The notes under the pieces were generated by a model that saw only the letters and a program-made list of their open reading frames with translations, searched no databases and was not told the origin of the DNA. DNA of 64,000 nucleotides, from positions 5,952,001-6,016,000 of the forward strand of contig NZ_JAMZDZ010000001.1 in the NCBI RefSeq assembly GCF_024172085.1, written 5' to 3'. Made by a program: the position numbers and the translations under genes. The DNA comes from Hamadaea flava. GTDB lineage: Bacteria > Actinomycetota > Actinomycetes > Mycobacteriales > Micromonosporaceae. Shown here in pieces: positions 16,331-24,736 of the stretch (the first letter of the stretch is position 1; each line of letters starts with the position of its first letter).

Positions 16331-18334
16331 TCACCACTGCGCGGGCGGTGGCGGCGTCACGACCGGCGGCCGGTCGTCACAGGTGATGGTGTTGGGCAGC
16401 TCCCACGACGCCAGCCAGGGTCCGGTGGTGCCGCCGCCGTCGTTGCCGCCGAGGTCGGTCACCGAGAACTCCGACCCCGCCGGGGTGAAGTGGAACGTGC
16501 CGCAGTTGTTGATGCCGACCGCCCCGACGTTGCGGGCGTCGACGTTGGCGAACGTGGCCGCTCCGGCCACCCGGGCGCTGAGCACCGAGGTGCCGGTGCC
16601 GTCCACGCGTACGTCGGTGAAGTGGACGTTCGAGATGCCGTAGAGGTCCTTCACCGGCCAGTCGCTGACCAGCATGATCGCGTTGTACGTGCTGTCCAGG
16701 TAGTGGTCGCCGGTGACGCGGATGTCGGCGTCGATGCTCTTGTCGAGCGCGTAGATCCAGATCGCGCCCAACCCGATGTTCCAGTTCAGTTCGTACGTCC
16801 CCGCGCGTACCACGGTGTTGTCGGTGATCGACAAGTGGCCGGCGAACGCGGTGGCGTTGAACCGCGAGCCCACGTGGAGACCGCTGCCCTCGCGCAGCGG
16901 GTCGGCCACGAGATTGCCCACGACGGAGTTGTCCGTGCCGCCGTAGATCGCGATGCCGTTGGCGAGCGTCGGCGTCTGGACGGTGTTGCGGCTGAACGTG
17001 TTGCGCGCGTTGGCCGTCGTCTCGGACCACATCGCCAGGCCGTCGTCACCGGTGTTGCGGACGAAGTTGTTCGTCGCGACGGAGTCGGTGACGCCGACGT
17101 GGAAGTTGAGGCCGTCGGCGATCTGGTCGGCGATGACGTTGTCGCGGACCGTCAGGTTGCTCATCGGCCCGTCGAACCACAGGCCGACCTTCGTGTGGTG
17201 GATGTAGAGGCCACTGATGGTCGAGTCGCTCATCGCGCCGCCCACGCCGTTGACCTGGTCGGTGTCGATGCGCTCGCGGACGTCGCCCTCGATGGCGAAG
17301 CCCGACAGGTGCACGTTGCGGCTGCCACCCGCGGACGCGTCCTTGCCGTAGAAGCCGACTCCGGTGTGGACGGAGCCGTCCGGCGCCGGTTCGGACAGCG
17401 CGACCTCGTGCCCCTTGACGACGGTGTACCAGCTGCCGGCGCCTTCGATCGTCACGTCGTCCACGATGATGTGCCGGTTGACCTGGTACGCACCCGGCGG
17501 GAGGTACACCTTCAGGCCCTTGCGCTGGGCGTACGCGATGGCGCGGTCGAACGCGTCCGCCGAGTCGCGGCGGCCGGTCGGGTCGGCCCCGAACAGCAGG
17601 ACGTTGGCCGCCTTGAATACCACGTGCGGCAGTCCGACCAGCTGCGAGTCGAGCAGGTCGATGACGGTCCAGGCGGCGTTCGTTCCGGCCGGTGCGGTGA
17701 GCCGGATCCTGCTTCCGGCCGGGTACGCCTTGCCGAGCAGCAGGCGCTGCTCGTCGTAGAAGTGCATGGGCCGGAACGGCTTGCTGACGACCGGCTTCGG
17801 ATCGGTGTACGCCGGAACGCACCCGCACTCGGTGATCCACCAGTCCTCGTGCAGCAGCCCGGCGGTCGGGTCGTTGCTGAACGGGTACTGGTTGTAGAGC
17901 CACGAGTACTGCGAGGTCAACGTCATGGTGCGCTTGTTCTTGCCGTTCACCGTGACGTCCAGCGGCGCGGTGATGCCGCCGCCGGTCGGGGCGTCCGGAA
18001 TGCTGTAGCGCACGGTGACCGCGTTGGCCGCGGCGGGCAGCGTGAACTCGACGTACTGCCCGGGAGTCAGCTGGACCGCCGTACGCCCGGAGGCCTCCGC
18101 CGGCAGCGTGTACGCCTGCCGGCTCGGGCCGATGACGGAGCCGTTCGTGGCGGCGTTCTCCGCCTCCTGCTCGGCGAATGCGACGGCCGCACCGCGTCCG
18201 GCGACCAGCGCCGGGTCGAGCGCGGCGCGCGTGACCACGGGACTGTTCGCCGCTGCGGCCGGGGACGCGCCGACGACCCCGCTGGCGACCAGAGCACCGG
18301 TCGCTAAGAGGGCGAGGGCTTTCTTCCTGTGCAT
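16331..18334 (-). CDS. Secreted right-handed beta-helix glycosidase, GH87-like
   Basis: 667 residues. ATG at 18334 follows GGAAGAGAG and starts a signal peptide (KKALALLATGALVASGVVGA). Residues about 50-215 form a CBM35-like sugar-binding beta-sandwich. From about 270 (LFGADPTGRRDSADAFDRAIA) a right-handed parallel beta-helix runs to about 650 with regular turns (NNFVRNTGDD, NTVQTPTLANG). The layout fits GH87 alpha-1,3-glucanase/mycodextranase-type enzymes, which attack fungal cell-wall glucan; family assignment is from memory of such proteins. The C-terminus is a short proline tail. Secreted enzyme, alone on its transcript. Confidence 0.75.
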   Translation of the reverse strand: MHRKKALALLATGALVASGVVGASPAAAANSPVVTRAALDPALVAGRGAAVAFAEQEAENAATNGSVIGPSRQAYTLPAEASGRTAVQLTPGQYVEFTLPAAANAVTVRYSIPDAPTGGGITAPLDVTVNGKNKRTMTLTSQYSWLYNQYPFSNDPTAGLLHEDWWITECGCVPAYTDPKPVVSKPFRPMHFYDEQRLLLGKAYPAGSRIRLTAPAGTNAAWTVIDLLDSQLVGLPHVVFKAANVLLFGADPTGRRDSADAFDRAIAYAQRKGLKVYLPPGAYQVNRHIIVDDVTIEGAGSWYTVVKGHEVALSEPAPDGSVHTGVGFYGKDASAGGSRNVHLSGFAIEGDVRERIDTDQVNGVGGAMSDSTISGLYIHHTKVGLWFDGPMSNLTVRDNVIADQIADGLNFHVGVTDSVATNNFVRNTGDDGLAMWSETTANARNTFSRNTVQTPTLANGIAIYGGTDNSVVGNLVADPLREGSGLHVGSRFNATAFAGHLSITDNTVVRAGTYELNWNIGLGAIWIYALDKSIDADIRVTGDHYLDSTYNAIMLVSDWPVKDLYGISNVHFTDVRVDGTGTSVLSARVAGAATFANVDARNVGAVGINNCGTFHFTPAGSEFSVTDLGGNDGGGTTGPWLASWELPNTITCDDRPPVVTPPPPAQW

Positions 18335-18463
18335 AGACCGCTCTCTTCCGGGACGGGGGATAGAGACTGGCCTACGGTAAGACTCGCGTACGCGGCGAGA
18401 CAATAGCCGATCAGATGATGAAACTTCCCGCGCAAGTCAGTGCAAGAAGTTAACTCAGTGCGG

Positions 18464-18841
18464 TCAGTCCCAGCGCTGGGCGTTCGACTCGTCCAGCTCG
18501 TCGTCCGGCACGACGCAGAAGAGCAGACCGGCGGGGTCCTGCATGATCCACCAGGGGCCAGCCGCGCGTACGCGTCGCGCGCCGAGCGCTTCGAGCCGCG
18601 CCACCTCCGCGTCCACATCGGTCGTGTGGAAGTCGAGGTGTACGCGAGCCGCCCCGTCGCCGAGCCGCTGCACGATGAAGCCGAGCCCGTCGGGGGTGAG
18701 CTTGGTGCCGCGGAAATCCGGGAACCGCTGGAACACCGGCAGTTCGCGGCCGATGGCACCGGCCCAGAAGGCGACCTCGGCGTCGTGGGTCTCCGGCGGA
18801 GCGTCCACGACGATCTGCGAGACGCGGCTGTAGTGCGGCAC
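18464..18841 (-). CDS. VOC-family (glyoxalase-like) protein
   Basis: 125 residues from a GTG preceded by GGAGGGAGAG. Two beta-alpha-beta-beta-beta modules are visible: YSRVSQIVVDAP...FWAGAIG and VHLDFHTTDVDAEVARLEALGARRV...WWIMQDPAGLLFCVV. This is the small actinobacterial VOC type, whose members include metal-dependent lyases, dioxygenases and antibiotic-binding proteins; substrate unknown. It is followed by the beta-helix gene on the same strand after 129 bases. Confidence 0.88.
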   Translation of the reverse strand: MPHYSRVSQIVVDAPPETHDAEVAFWAGAIGRELPVFQRFPDFRGTKLTPDGLGFIVQRLGDGAARVHLDFHTTDVDAEVARLEALGARRVRAAGPWWIMQDPAGLLFCVVPDDELDESNAQRWD

Positions 18842-18933
18842 TTTCTCTCCCTCCGATACGGCTTGCGGCAGACGGTGCGTGTCTCCGATGTGCCCTGTCG
18901 GCACGCTACGGCAGATCGTGCGTACCGCGAGTC

Positions 18934-18972
18934 TTGACGGCGGCGCCGCGGTGATGGATAGTGGGGCTATCC
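18934..18972 (+). promoter_or_regulatory. Promoter with palindromic operator for the membrane-protein pair
   Basis: TTGACG (18934-18939) and GATAGT (18957-18962) are 17 bases apart. The -10 lies in the inverted repeat GGATAG-TGGGG-CTATCC (18956-18972), and another GATA...TATC pair follows at once. This is the usual geometry for a TetR-type repressor; none is encoded next to it. Confidence 0.65.
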
Positions 18973-19023
18973 GATAATGGAAAGTGCCGCTATCCGAACG
19001 ATCGAACAGATTCGGGAGTCGCC

Positions 19024-19989
19024 ATGTCCCGCCTGATCCGTCTCCACCCGCCATTGATGATCACCGCCCTGCTCATGGCCGCGCTGTCCGTCTGGTGCCT
19101 CATCGGGCTCGGCGTCGACGACCGCATGTTGCTGGGCGTACCGATCTGGTTGAAGCCGCTGAAGTTCTCCGTCAGCGTCATGATCTACTCGGTCACCCTC
19201 GCCTGGCTGATCTCGCTGCTGACCAAGCGCCGCCTCGCCAGCGCGATGGGCACCGTCATCGCCGTCACCGCGCTCATCGAGATGGCCGCGATCGTCGGCC
19301 AGGCCGCGCGAGGCCACCGCAGCCACTTCAACTTCGCGACCACTCTGGACGGCGCGTTGTTCATGCTGATGGCAGTCAGCATCGTGGTGCTCTGGGTCGC
19401 CACCGCCGTCGTCGCGATCCAGCTCATCCGGCAGAAGATCGGCGATCGGCCGGCGGCGTACGCGATCCGCGCGGGCATCGGAGTCGCGATCGCCGGACTG
19501 GCTGAAGGCTTCTTCATGACCCGCCCGAAGCCGGGCCAGATCGACGCGGCGGCCGGCGGCGGCGAGCGCATCTTCGGTGCGCACTCCATCGGCGTCGCCG
19601 ACGGCGGCAGTGGGCTGCCCTTCGTCAACTGGAGCACCGAAGGCGGCGACCTGCGCGTCGGCCACTTCATCGGCATGCACGCCCTGCAGGCGCTGCCGCT
19701 GTTCGCACTGGCCCTGACGCTGCTCGCGCGGCGCATCGGGCGACTGGCCGACGACCAGACCCGGGCTCGGCTCGTGCTGACCGCCGCGACGGCGTACGCC
19801 GGACTGACCGCACTGGTCACCTGGCAGGCGCTGCGGGGCCAGTCGGTCGTCCACCCGGACGCGCTGACCTGGTCGGCTGCGGGCGTACTCGGCGTCATCG
19901 TGGTCGCCGGGATCGGCTGGGCGCTCCGGCCTCCGGCTCGACCGGCCGGGCGTCCGGCGTCGGCGCTCCCCGAGGTGGCGGGCCGATGA
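19024..19989 (+). CDS. Multi-pass membrane protein of unknown function
   Basis: 321 residues with about eight membrane segments and hardly any soluble domain; ATG at 19024 follows CGGGAG. The loop GGGERIFGAHSIGVADGGSGLPFVNWSTEGGDLRVGHFIGMHALQ between helices carries conserved-looking His and Gly residues and could bind a metal or small ligand. No family name can be given with certainty. It overlaps the ABA4-like gene by ATGA, so the two membrane proteins are made together. Confidence 0.75.
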   Translation: MSRLIRLHPPLMITALLMAALSVWCLIGLGVDDRMLLGVPIWLKPLKFSVSVMIYSVTLAWLISLLTKRRLASAMGTVIAVTALIEMAAIVGQAARGHRSHFNFATTLDGALFMLMAVSIVVLWVATAVVAIQLIRQKIGDRPAAYAIRAGIGVAIAGLAEGFFMTRPKPGQIDAAAGGGERIFGAHSIGVADGGSGLPFVNWSTEGGDLRVGHFIGMHALQALPLFALALTLLARRIGRLADDQTRARLVLTAATAYAGLTALVTWQALRGQSVVHPDALTWSAAGVLGVIVVAGIGWALRPPARPAGRPASALPEVAGR

Positions 19990-20450
19990 ACTGGTTCGCG
20001 ATCGCCTTCCCGCTCACCGTCCCGTTCTGGGCGCTGATGATCCTGCTGCCGAAGTGGGGTCGGACCGGCCGGATCGTGGCCTCGCCACTGATCGTGCTGC
20101 CGGTCCTGGTCGCCTACTTCGGGGCGGTCGCCCCGATCCTGCCCGACTTCGCCGCCGAGATGCTCAACCCCGACCTCGACGGCGTACGCACCCTGCTCAG
20201 CAGCGACGCGGGCACGTCCGCGGTCTGGGCGCAGGTGCTGGCCTGGGATCTGTTCATCGGGCGCTGGATCTACCTCGACAGCCGGGCGCGAAACATCCCG
20301 TCCCTGATCATGTCGCCGCTGCTCGTCCTGACGATCCTGCTGTCGCCGTTCGCGGTGGTGATCTACCTCGGCCTCCGGGCGTTCTACCAGCCCGCCGGAA
20401 AGCCCGCCGGAAAGCCCGCCGGAAAGCCCGCTGAACAGGCAGCTATGTGA
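19986..20450 (+). CDS. ABA4-like (DUF4281) membrane protein
   Basis: 154 residues, four membrane segments. FAIAFPLTVPFWALMILLPKW at the start and AWDLFIGRWIYLDSRARNIPS in the middle match the ABA4-like family, which in plants is needed for neoxanthin formation; bacterial roles are unknown. The C-terminal tail is made of PAGK repeats encoded by three exact 12-base units. It overlaps the convergent acetyltransferase gene by 8 bases. Confidence 0.85.
   Translation: MNWFAIAFPLTVPFWALMILLPKWGRTGRIVASPLIVLPVLVAYFGAVAPILPDFAAEMLNPDLDGVRTLLSSDAGTSAVWAQVLAWDLFIGRWIYLDSRARNIPSLIMSPLLVLTILLSPFAVVIYLGLRAFYQPAGKPAGKPAGKPAEQAAM
20391..20426 (+). repeat. 12-base coding tandem repeat, three exact units
   Basis: CCCGCCGGAAAG three times, encoding P-A-G-K repeats in the tail of the ABA4-like protein; a fourth unit is diverged. 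Confidence 0.9.
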
Positions 20451-20967
20451 GTTCGCCTTCTAGCAGCCCCATCGAGATCTTGTCGTACCACTGGCCGTCC
20501 CGGCGGAACGCGTCCCAGAGTCGTCCTTCCTCGACGAAGCCGACCTTCGCGTACACCCGCCGGGCGGCTTCGTTCGCCTCGACGACGGTCAGCCCGATCC
20601 GGTGCAGCCGCATCGAGTCGAACCCGTAGCGGCAGATCGTCCGCATCGCGTCGGTGGCGTACCCGCGGCCCCAGTAGTCTTTCTCGCCCAGGTAGACGTC
20701 CAGCTCCGCGGCCCCGATCTCCGGCTCGGCGTCGCGCAGCCGGACGAGCCCGATCAGGTTGCCGTCGGCGATCACCTCGACGGCGTACAGGACGTCTCCG
20801 TAGGAGTTGCGTTCCCGGTCGGCCAGCCCACGCCGCGCCTGGTCGAGCGAGTTCACGTAGTACTGATCCATCCATCGCATGACGTCCGGGTCGTGGTTCC
20901 AGCGCCACAACGCGTCGGCGTCCGCGGGCTCGAAGGCGCGTAACCGGATCAAATCCCCAGTGATCAC
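20443..20967 (-). CDS. GNAT acetyltransferase, RimJ/RimL type
   Basis: 174 residues from a GTG preceded by AGGAAGA. Single Acetyltransf_3 domain: LIRLRAFEPADADALWRWNHDP at the start, the acetyl-CoA loop DYWGRGYATDAMRTICRYGF, and EANEAARRVYAKVGFVEEGRLWDAF near the end. Substrate could be a protein N-terminus or a small molecule. Divergent from the next gene with only 14 bases between the two starts. Confidence 0.92.
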   Translation of the reverse strand: MITGDLIRLRAFEPADADALWRWNHDPDVMRWMDQYYVNSLDQARRGLADRERNSYGDVLYAVEVIADGNLIGLVRLRDAEPEIGAAELDVYLGEKDYWGRGYATDAMRTICRYGFDSMRLHRIGLTVVEANEAARRVYAKVGFVEEGRLWDAFRRDGQWYDKISMGLLEGELT

Positions 20968-20981
20968 TTAATCTTCCTACC
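20968..20981 (+). promoter_or_regulatory. Compact divergent region with leaderless-type -10 box
   Basis: TAATCT (20969-20974) lies 7 bases before the ATG at 20982, which has no Shine-Dalgarno sequence. The same bases carry the AGGAAGA ribosome binding site of the divergent gene on the other strand. Confidence 0.6.
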
Positions 20982-21401
20982 ATGAGCTACGACGTGATCT
21001 TCGCCCGGCTTGCGGACGGCCAGAGCTGGGAAGACTTCCTGGCGGCCGAGCCGGCCGACGACGAGGCCCCGCTCGACTCGGCGACGTGGCGGCAGATCGT
21101 GCACCGCGTACGCGAGATCCTGCCGGGCGCGACCGAGTCCGGCGACGAACTCCTGCACGAGGAGACGGCGATCCAGCTCTTCTGCCAGGCCGACGCCGCA
21201 CAGCTCCACTCGCCGTACTGGTTCACGGGAGAGGCTGCCCGCCGTGTCGTCAGCCTGCTCTACCAGGTCGCCGCCGTGGTCGCCGAGGAGACCGGGCTGA
21301 CCGCTTTCGACCCGCAGGTGGAGGCGCTCGTCGCGGACCAGCGGATCGACGACGCGGTGGCGATCTTCGACAGCGTCGCCGCCTCGTTCGCCCACCACTG
21401 A
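20982..21401 (+). CDS. Conserved-looking hypothetical protein
   Basis: 139 residues, acidic, with no signal or membrane segment. Helix-rich: SYDVIFARLADGQSWEDFLAAE at the start, a central HEETAIQLFCQADAAQLHSPYW, then helices with hydrophobic faces. No family recognised. Codon use is like its neighbours. Probably translated from a leaderless mRNA. A block of tandem palindromes follows its stop codon. Confidence 0.8.
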   Translation: MSYDVIFARLADGQSWEDFLAAEPADDEAPLDSATWRQIVHRVREILPGATESGDELLHEETAIQLFCQADAAQLHSPYWFTGEAARRVVSLLYQVAAVVAEETGLTAFDPQVEALVADQRIDDAVAIFDSVAASFAHH

Positions 21402-21422
21402 CGCCTGCCGCAGGGTTGGGAA

Positions 21423-21524
21423 GATCGGCGGCGGCCGACGATCAGCGCGCTCTGGGCTCCATGATCGGCGGCGGCCGACGATCTTCGAGGTGGCGAGCGC
21501 CATGATCGGCGGCGGCCGACGATC
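21423..21524. repeat. Three exact copies of a 21-base GATC-bounded palindrome
   Basis: Copies at 21423-21443, 21463-21483 and 21504-21524 are identical. Each begins GATCGGCGG and ends CCGACGATC, an imperfect hairpin with GATC at both ends. The period is 40-41 bases; copies 2 and 3 also share flanking CAT and TTCG. They lie between two convergent genes. Confidence 0.9.
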
Positions 21525-21555
21525 TTCGTCGGGCAGAAGGTCGACGGGGCCGTGG

Positions 21556-22146
21556 CTATCGACGGGCGACCCGATAGTGCAGGTGGGTGACGGCGGCCGA
21601 GGGCGTCACGGAGGTGACGGTGAGCTTGGCCGAGAGGTCGGTGGGGAGGTCGGCGAACAGCCGCGTCCCGCCGCCGAGCAGGAGCGGCACGAGCTGGAGG
21701 GTCAACTCGTCGACCAGACCGGCCGCGAGGAACGCCTGGATCGTGGTCGCGCCGCCGAGCACCAGCACGTCCCGGTCGCCCGCGGCCGTCAGCGCCTGTT
21801 CGTGCGCCGCCTTCGCCGTCGAGGCGAAGGTGAACGTGCCGCCCGGCATCGTCACCGGCTCCTCCGGCCGATTCGTCAGCACGACCGTCGGCCGGGGATA
21901 GGGCGTGTCCTTCCAGATGGGCAGGCCCACCTCGTACATGGTGCGGCCGATGACGACCGCACCCGTCCGCTCCAGCTCCCGCCGCTTCAGGTCCGCGTCG
22001 ACGCCCACCGCCGAGCCCGTCGGCGTGGCGAACATCCAGTCGTGCAGGCGCTCACCGCCGACGCCCATCGGGTTCCGGTCGCTGATCTGCGGCCCCGCGG
22101 AGAAGCCGTCCAGGGAGATCGACTGACTTGCGAACGTGATGGTCAC
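21556..22146 (-). CDS. Dihydrofolate-reductase-like (RibD C-terminal) protein
   Basis: 196 residues from a GTG. Typical features: an N-terminal strand with SISLDGFSAGP, the motif AVVIGRTMYEVG, PTVVLTNR, the NADPH-binding DVLVLGGATTIQAFLAAGLVDEL and LQLVPLLLGGGTRLF. This is the common actinobacterial DHFR-like oxidoreductase; its substrate is not known and it need not act on folate or riboflavin. It follows the ketopantoate-reductase-like gene on the same strand after 13 bases, so they may be co-transcribed. Confidence 0.9.
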   Translation of the reverse strand: MTITFASQSISLDGFSAGPQISDRNPMGVGGERLHDWMFATPTGSAVGVDADLKRRELERTGAVVIGRTMYEVGLPIWKDTPYPRPTVVLTNRPEEPVTMPGGTFTFASTAKAAHEQALTAAGDRDVLVLGGATTIQAFLAAGLVDELTLQLVPLLLGGGTRLFADLPTDLSAKLTVTSVTPSAAVTHLHYRVARR

Positions 22147-22159
22147 CTTCGGGAGTGTG

Positions 22160-23086
22160 TCACACAGCTCCGCGCGCCACCCGCTGCTCGTGCACGCGCA
22201 GGCTCGCCGTCGCCACGTCCAAAAGCGGCGTTGATACGCCGAAAGCCCTGGCCCGAGCCGTGAGGTCGCCGAGGATCTGTTCGGCTTCGGTCGGTTGACC
22301 GGCGACGAGATCCCGGTAGAGCGAGGCCGTGTCGGTCGAGCCGGGCCGGGACACGAACGCCGCGACGTTCGCCAGTGCCTGGGCCGGCATCGGGTGCCCG
22401 GCGGCCTCGGCGATGCCGGCTGCCTCCGTCGCGATCTGCGGACCCAGGTGCTCCGCTCCGGCGTCGACGGCCTCGCCGACGGAGCCGCGTACGAGGGTGT
22501 TGAGGGCGCCGAGGGTGCTGATGAACACCCACTTGTGCCACATGGCGGTCTGGATGTCGGGGGACACTGCGAAGTCGAAGCCCGCTTCGGAGAGCACCCC
22601 CTCGATCCGGCGTACGCGATCCGAGACGCCGCCCGCCGGTTCGCCGATCGTCATGTCGGCCAACGGTGCGAGCTGCAGGATCTCGCCGTTCTCGCCGATG
22701 GTCGTGATGACCCGCACGACGCCGCCGAGTACCACGTCCGACCCGTACGCCTTGGTCAGCGTGTCCAGGTGAGCCATGCCGTTCAGGAACGGGACGACCG
22801 CCGTACGCGGCCCGACCGCCGGTGCGGTGTCCTCGATGGCCTGTGCCAGCGTCGTCGCCTTCACCGACAGCAGCACGATGTCGTAGTGGCCGGCCAGGTC
22901 CGGCGCGGTGACCAGGTTCGGCGTCACCACGGTCTCCTGGCCGAGTCCGCTGATCCGCAGTCCGCGCTCGCGCAACAGCTCGGCCCGTCGCGGCCGGACC
23001 AGGAAGGTGACGTCCCGCCCGGCCTCGTGCAGCCGTGCGCCGAAGTATCCGCCGGTGGCCCCGGCTCCTACGACAAGAATCCGCAT
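22160..23086 (-). CDS. 2-dehydropantoate 2-reductase family protein
   Basis: 308 residues. N-terminal Rossmann fold with the NADPH motif VGAGATGGYFGARL (residues 6-19), then DIVLLSVKATTL and a C-terminal helical domain with HKWVFISTLGALNTLVRG, the ApbA/PanE C-terminal signature. It may make pantoate for coenzyme A or act on another 2-keto acid. TAACGT lies exactly 7 bases upstream of the ATG with no Shine-Dalgarno sequence, so its mRNA is probably leaderless. Confidence 0.88.
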   Translation of the reverse strand: MRILVVGAGATGGYFGARLHEAGRDVTFLVRPRRAELLRERGLRISGLGQETVVTPNLVTAPDLAGHYDIVLLSVKATTLAQAIEDTAPAVGPRTAVVPFLNGMAHLDTLTKAYGSDVVLGGVVRVITTIGENGEILQLAPLADMTIGEPAGGVSDRVRRIEGVLSEAGFDFAVSPDIQTAMWHKWVFISTLGALNTLVRGSVGEAVDAGAEHLGPQIATEAAGIAEAAGHPMPAQALANVAAFVSRPGSTDTASLYRDLVAGQPTEAEQILGDLTARARAFGVSTPLLDVATASLRVHEQRVARGAV

Positions 23087-23134
23087 GGCGCGGACGTTAC
23101 CAGTTGAACCAGTAACGCAGCTATGCTGTGTGAC
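23087..23134. promoter_or_regulatory. Divergent pair of leaderless-type promoters
   Basis: Leftward: TAACGT (complement of 23094-23099), 7 bases from the start at 23086. Rightward: TATGCT (23122-23127), 7 bases from the start at 23135. Neither gene has a ribosome binding site in the 48 bases between them. Confidence 0.7.
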
Positions 23135-23707
23135 ATGATCGCGGCAGACGAGGCGGCGTTCCGGTTCGTCGCCGGGCGGCCCTCGGTGGACTTCACCGGC
23201 ACGCTCGGCAAACGATGGCGGAATCCGCCCGTCGAGCGGACGCCGGATCCGGCTGCGCTCGGGCGCTGGTTCGCCGAAGCCGGGCTGACCGACCGGCCCG
23301 TGGCGGTGACGACGACGGCTTTGCGTCAGGCGTACCCGTTGCGCGAAGCGTTGTATCGCCTCATGCGCGTGCCGGTGTTCGGGGAGCGACCCACCACGGC
23401 CGATCTGAAGCTGGTGAACGACTGGGCCGCGCGGGCCCTGCCGGCGCTGGCCCTGCGGGCCGATCTCACCGCGCGCCTGGTGGAGCCGACCGCGGAAGAG
23501 CTGCTCGCCCTGCTGGCTCGCGACGGCGTCGACCTCCTCGGCAGCCCGCACGCCGACCGCCTGCGGGAATGCTCCAGCGAGACCTGCACCCTGCTGTATC
23601 TGGACACGTCCCGGGCGGGCAGTAGGCGCTGGTGCTCGATGGATGTCTGCGGCAGCCGCGACAAGATGTCGAGATATCGCCGCCGTGTCGCGGCCGCCGA
23701 AGACTAA
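23135..23707 (+). CDS. CGNR zinc-finger (ABATE-domain) regulator
   Basis: 190 residues from ATG 23135, chosen over an ATG 12 bases earlier because that one lies inside the -10 box. The N-terminal ABATE domain contains FRFVAGRPSVDFTGT; the C-terminal zinc finger reads C-x4-C...C-x4-C in LRECSSETCTLLYLD and RRWCSMDVCGSR. The usual CGNR signature is CGSR here. Such proteins are predicted stress-linked transcription regulators. Four bases overlap with the convergent hydrolase gene. Confidence 0.88.
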   Translation: MIAADEAAFRFVAGRPSVDFTGTLGKRWRNPPVERTPDPAALGRWFAEAGLTDRPVAVTTTALRQAYPLREALYRLMRVPVFGERPTTADLKLVNDWAARALPALALRADLTARLVEPTAEELLALLARDGVDLLGSPHADRLRECSSETCTLLYLDTSRAGSRRWCSMDVCGSRDKMSRYRRRVAAAED

Positions 23708-24585
23708 AGGGCGGCCTTGACCGCGGCGGCCATCGCCTGCTCGCCACTGAGGTTCGGGTGGAACGGGGCGGCGGCCACGGTCGGAATGAGACCCTCGACC
23801 CACCGAGTTCCGCCGGACTTGCAGACGTCGTGCCCGATGGTCGGGGTGTAGGTGTCCACATACGACGCGCCGTTGGCGGCCGCCGTGGTACGCAGCATCG
23901 AGTTCAGCGATTTCTCCGTGCTCCGCAGGTAGGGCACGTCGCCGAAGGCGATCGGGACGGCCGGGAAGCAGCCGTATCCGCTGTCGGGGACGATGACCGG
24001 GTAGCCGACGACCACCACGCGGGCGTTCGGCGCGGCCTGGTGCACGGCCTGCAGCACGGTCGCGATCTTGCTCGCGGTCGCGGTGATCCGGGCCAGCAGC
24101 TGATCGGTCCCGTTGGCGGTGTACTTGTCCTTGCACGGGCTGCCGAACGGCTTGCCGTAGCTGGCACTGACACAGTCCTCGATGATGCCGGAGAAGCCGA
24201 TGTCGTTGCCGCCGATGCCGACGGTCACCAGCGCCGTGTCGCCGGTGACGGCGGCGATCTGGGCCGGGACGGTGATGCCGAGCTGGCCCTCGCCCGGGTT
24301 CAGGATGTCGCCGGTGGTGGCCCCGCCGCAGCTGACGTCGGTGAACGCGGACGAGCCGAGCGCGGTCCGGACGAGGTGGGGATAGTTCCGATCCGACCGT
24401 ACGCAGTTCAGGTCGACCTGCGTCGGGATGAGCGGACCCGACGTGAACGAGTCGCCGAGCGCCACGTATTTGCCGGTCGGCGCGGCTGCCGCCGCGGGGG
24501 TCGCGAGGAACGGGAGGGCGATCAGGGCGGCCACCGTGGACGCGAAGGACGCGAAGGCCAGGAGGGACTTGCGCGGGAGACTCAT
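23704..24585 (-). CDS. Secreted SGNH/GDSL hydrolase (lipase/esterase)
   Basis: 293 residues; GGAGGAG precedes the ATG. Signal peptide to about residue 35. SGNH blocks: GDSFTSG (nucleophile Ser in block I), CGGATTGD (Gly), VGIGGNDIGF (Asn) and a C-terminal FHPNLSGEQ (His). Six cysteines suggest disulfides, as in the secreted Streptomyces lipases of this family. Extracellular hydrolysis of esters or lipids is likely. An inverted repeat TATTGA-TG-TCAATA about 60 bases upstream is a possible regulatory site. Confidence 0.93.
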   Translation of the reverse strand: MSLPRKSLLAFASFASTVAALIALPFLATPAAAAAPTGKYVALGDSFTSGPLIPTQVDLNCVRSDRNYPHLVRTALGSSAFTDVSCGGATTGDILNPGEGQLGITVPAQIAAVTGDTALVTVGIGGNDIGFSGIIEDCVSASYGKPFGSPCKDKYTANGTDQLLARITATASKIATVLQAVHQAAPNARVVVVGYPVIVPDSGYGCFPAVPIAFGDVPYLRSTEKSLNSMLRTTAAANGASYVDTYTPTIGHDVCKSGGTRWVEGLIPTVAAAPFHPNLSGEQAMAAAVKAAL

Positions 24586-24736
24586 GGACTCCTCCGGGGG
24601 ACGGTTGTTACCGGGCGGTACGCGCGATTGTCCTCACGGAAGTTATTGATGTCAATACATCTCGACAGCCTTCGGGGGGTTCCGGGATGACGCGTTGTCC
24701 GGTGCGGCGGAGGGGCGTCATCCCGGAAGTCTCGCC

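Noticed and set aside
16142-18307. Open frame of about 720 codons antisense to the beta-helix glycosidase
   Set aside because: Val/Arg/Asp-rich shadow with no start signal or domain.
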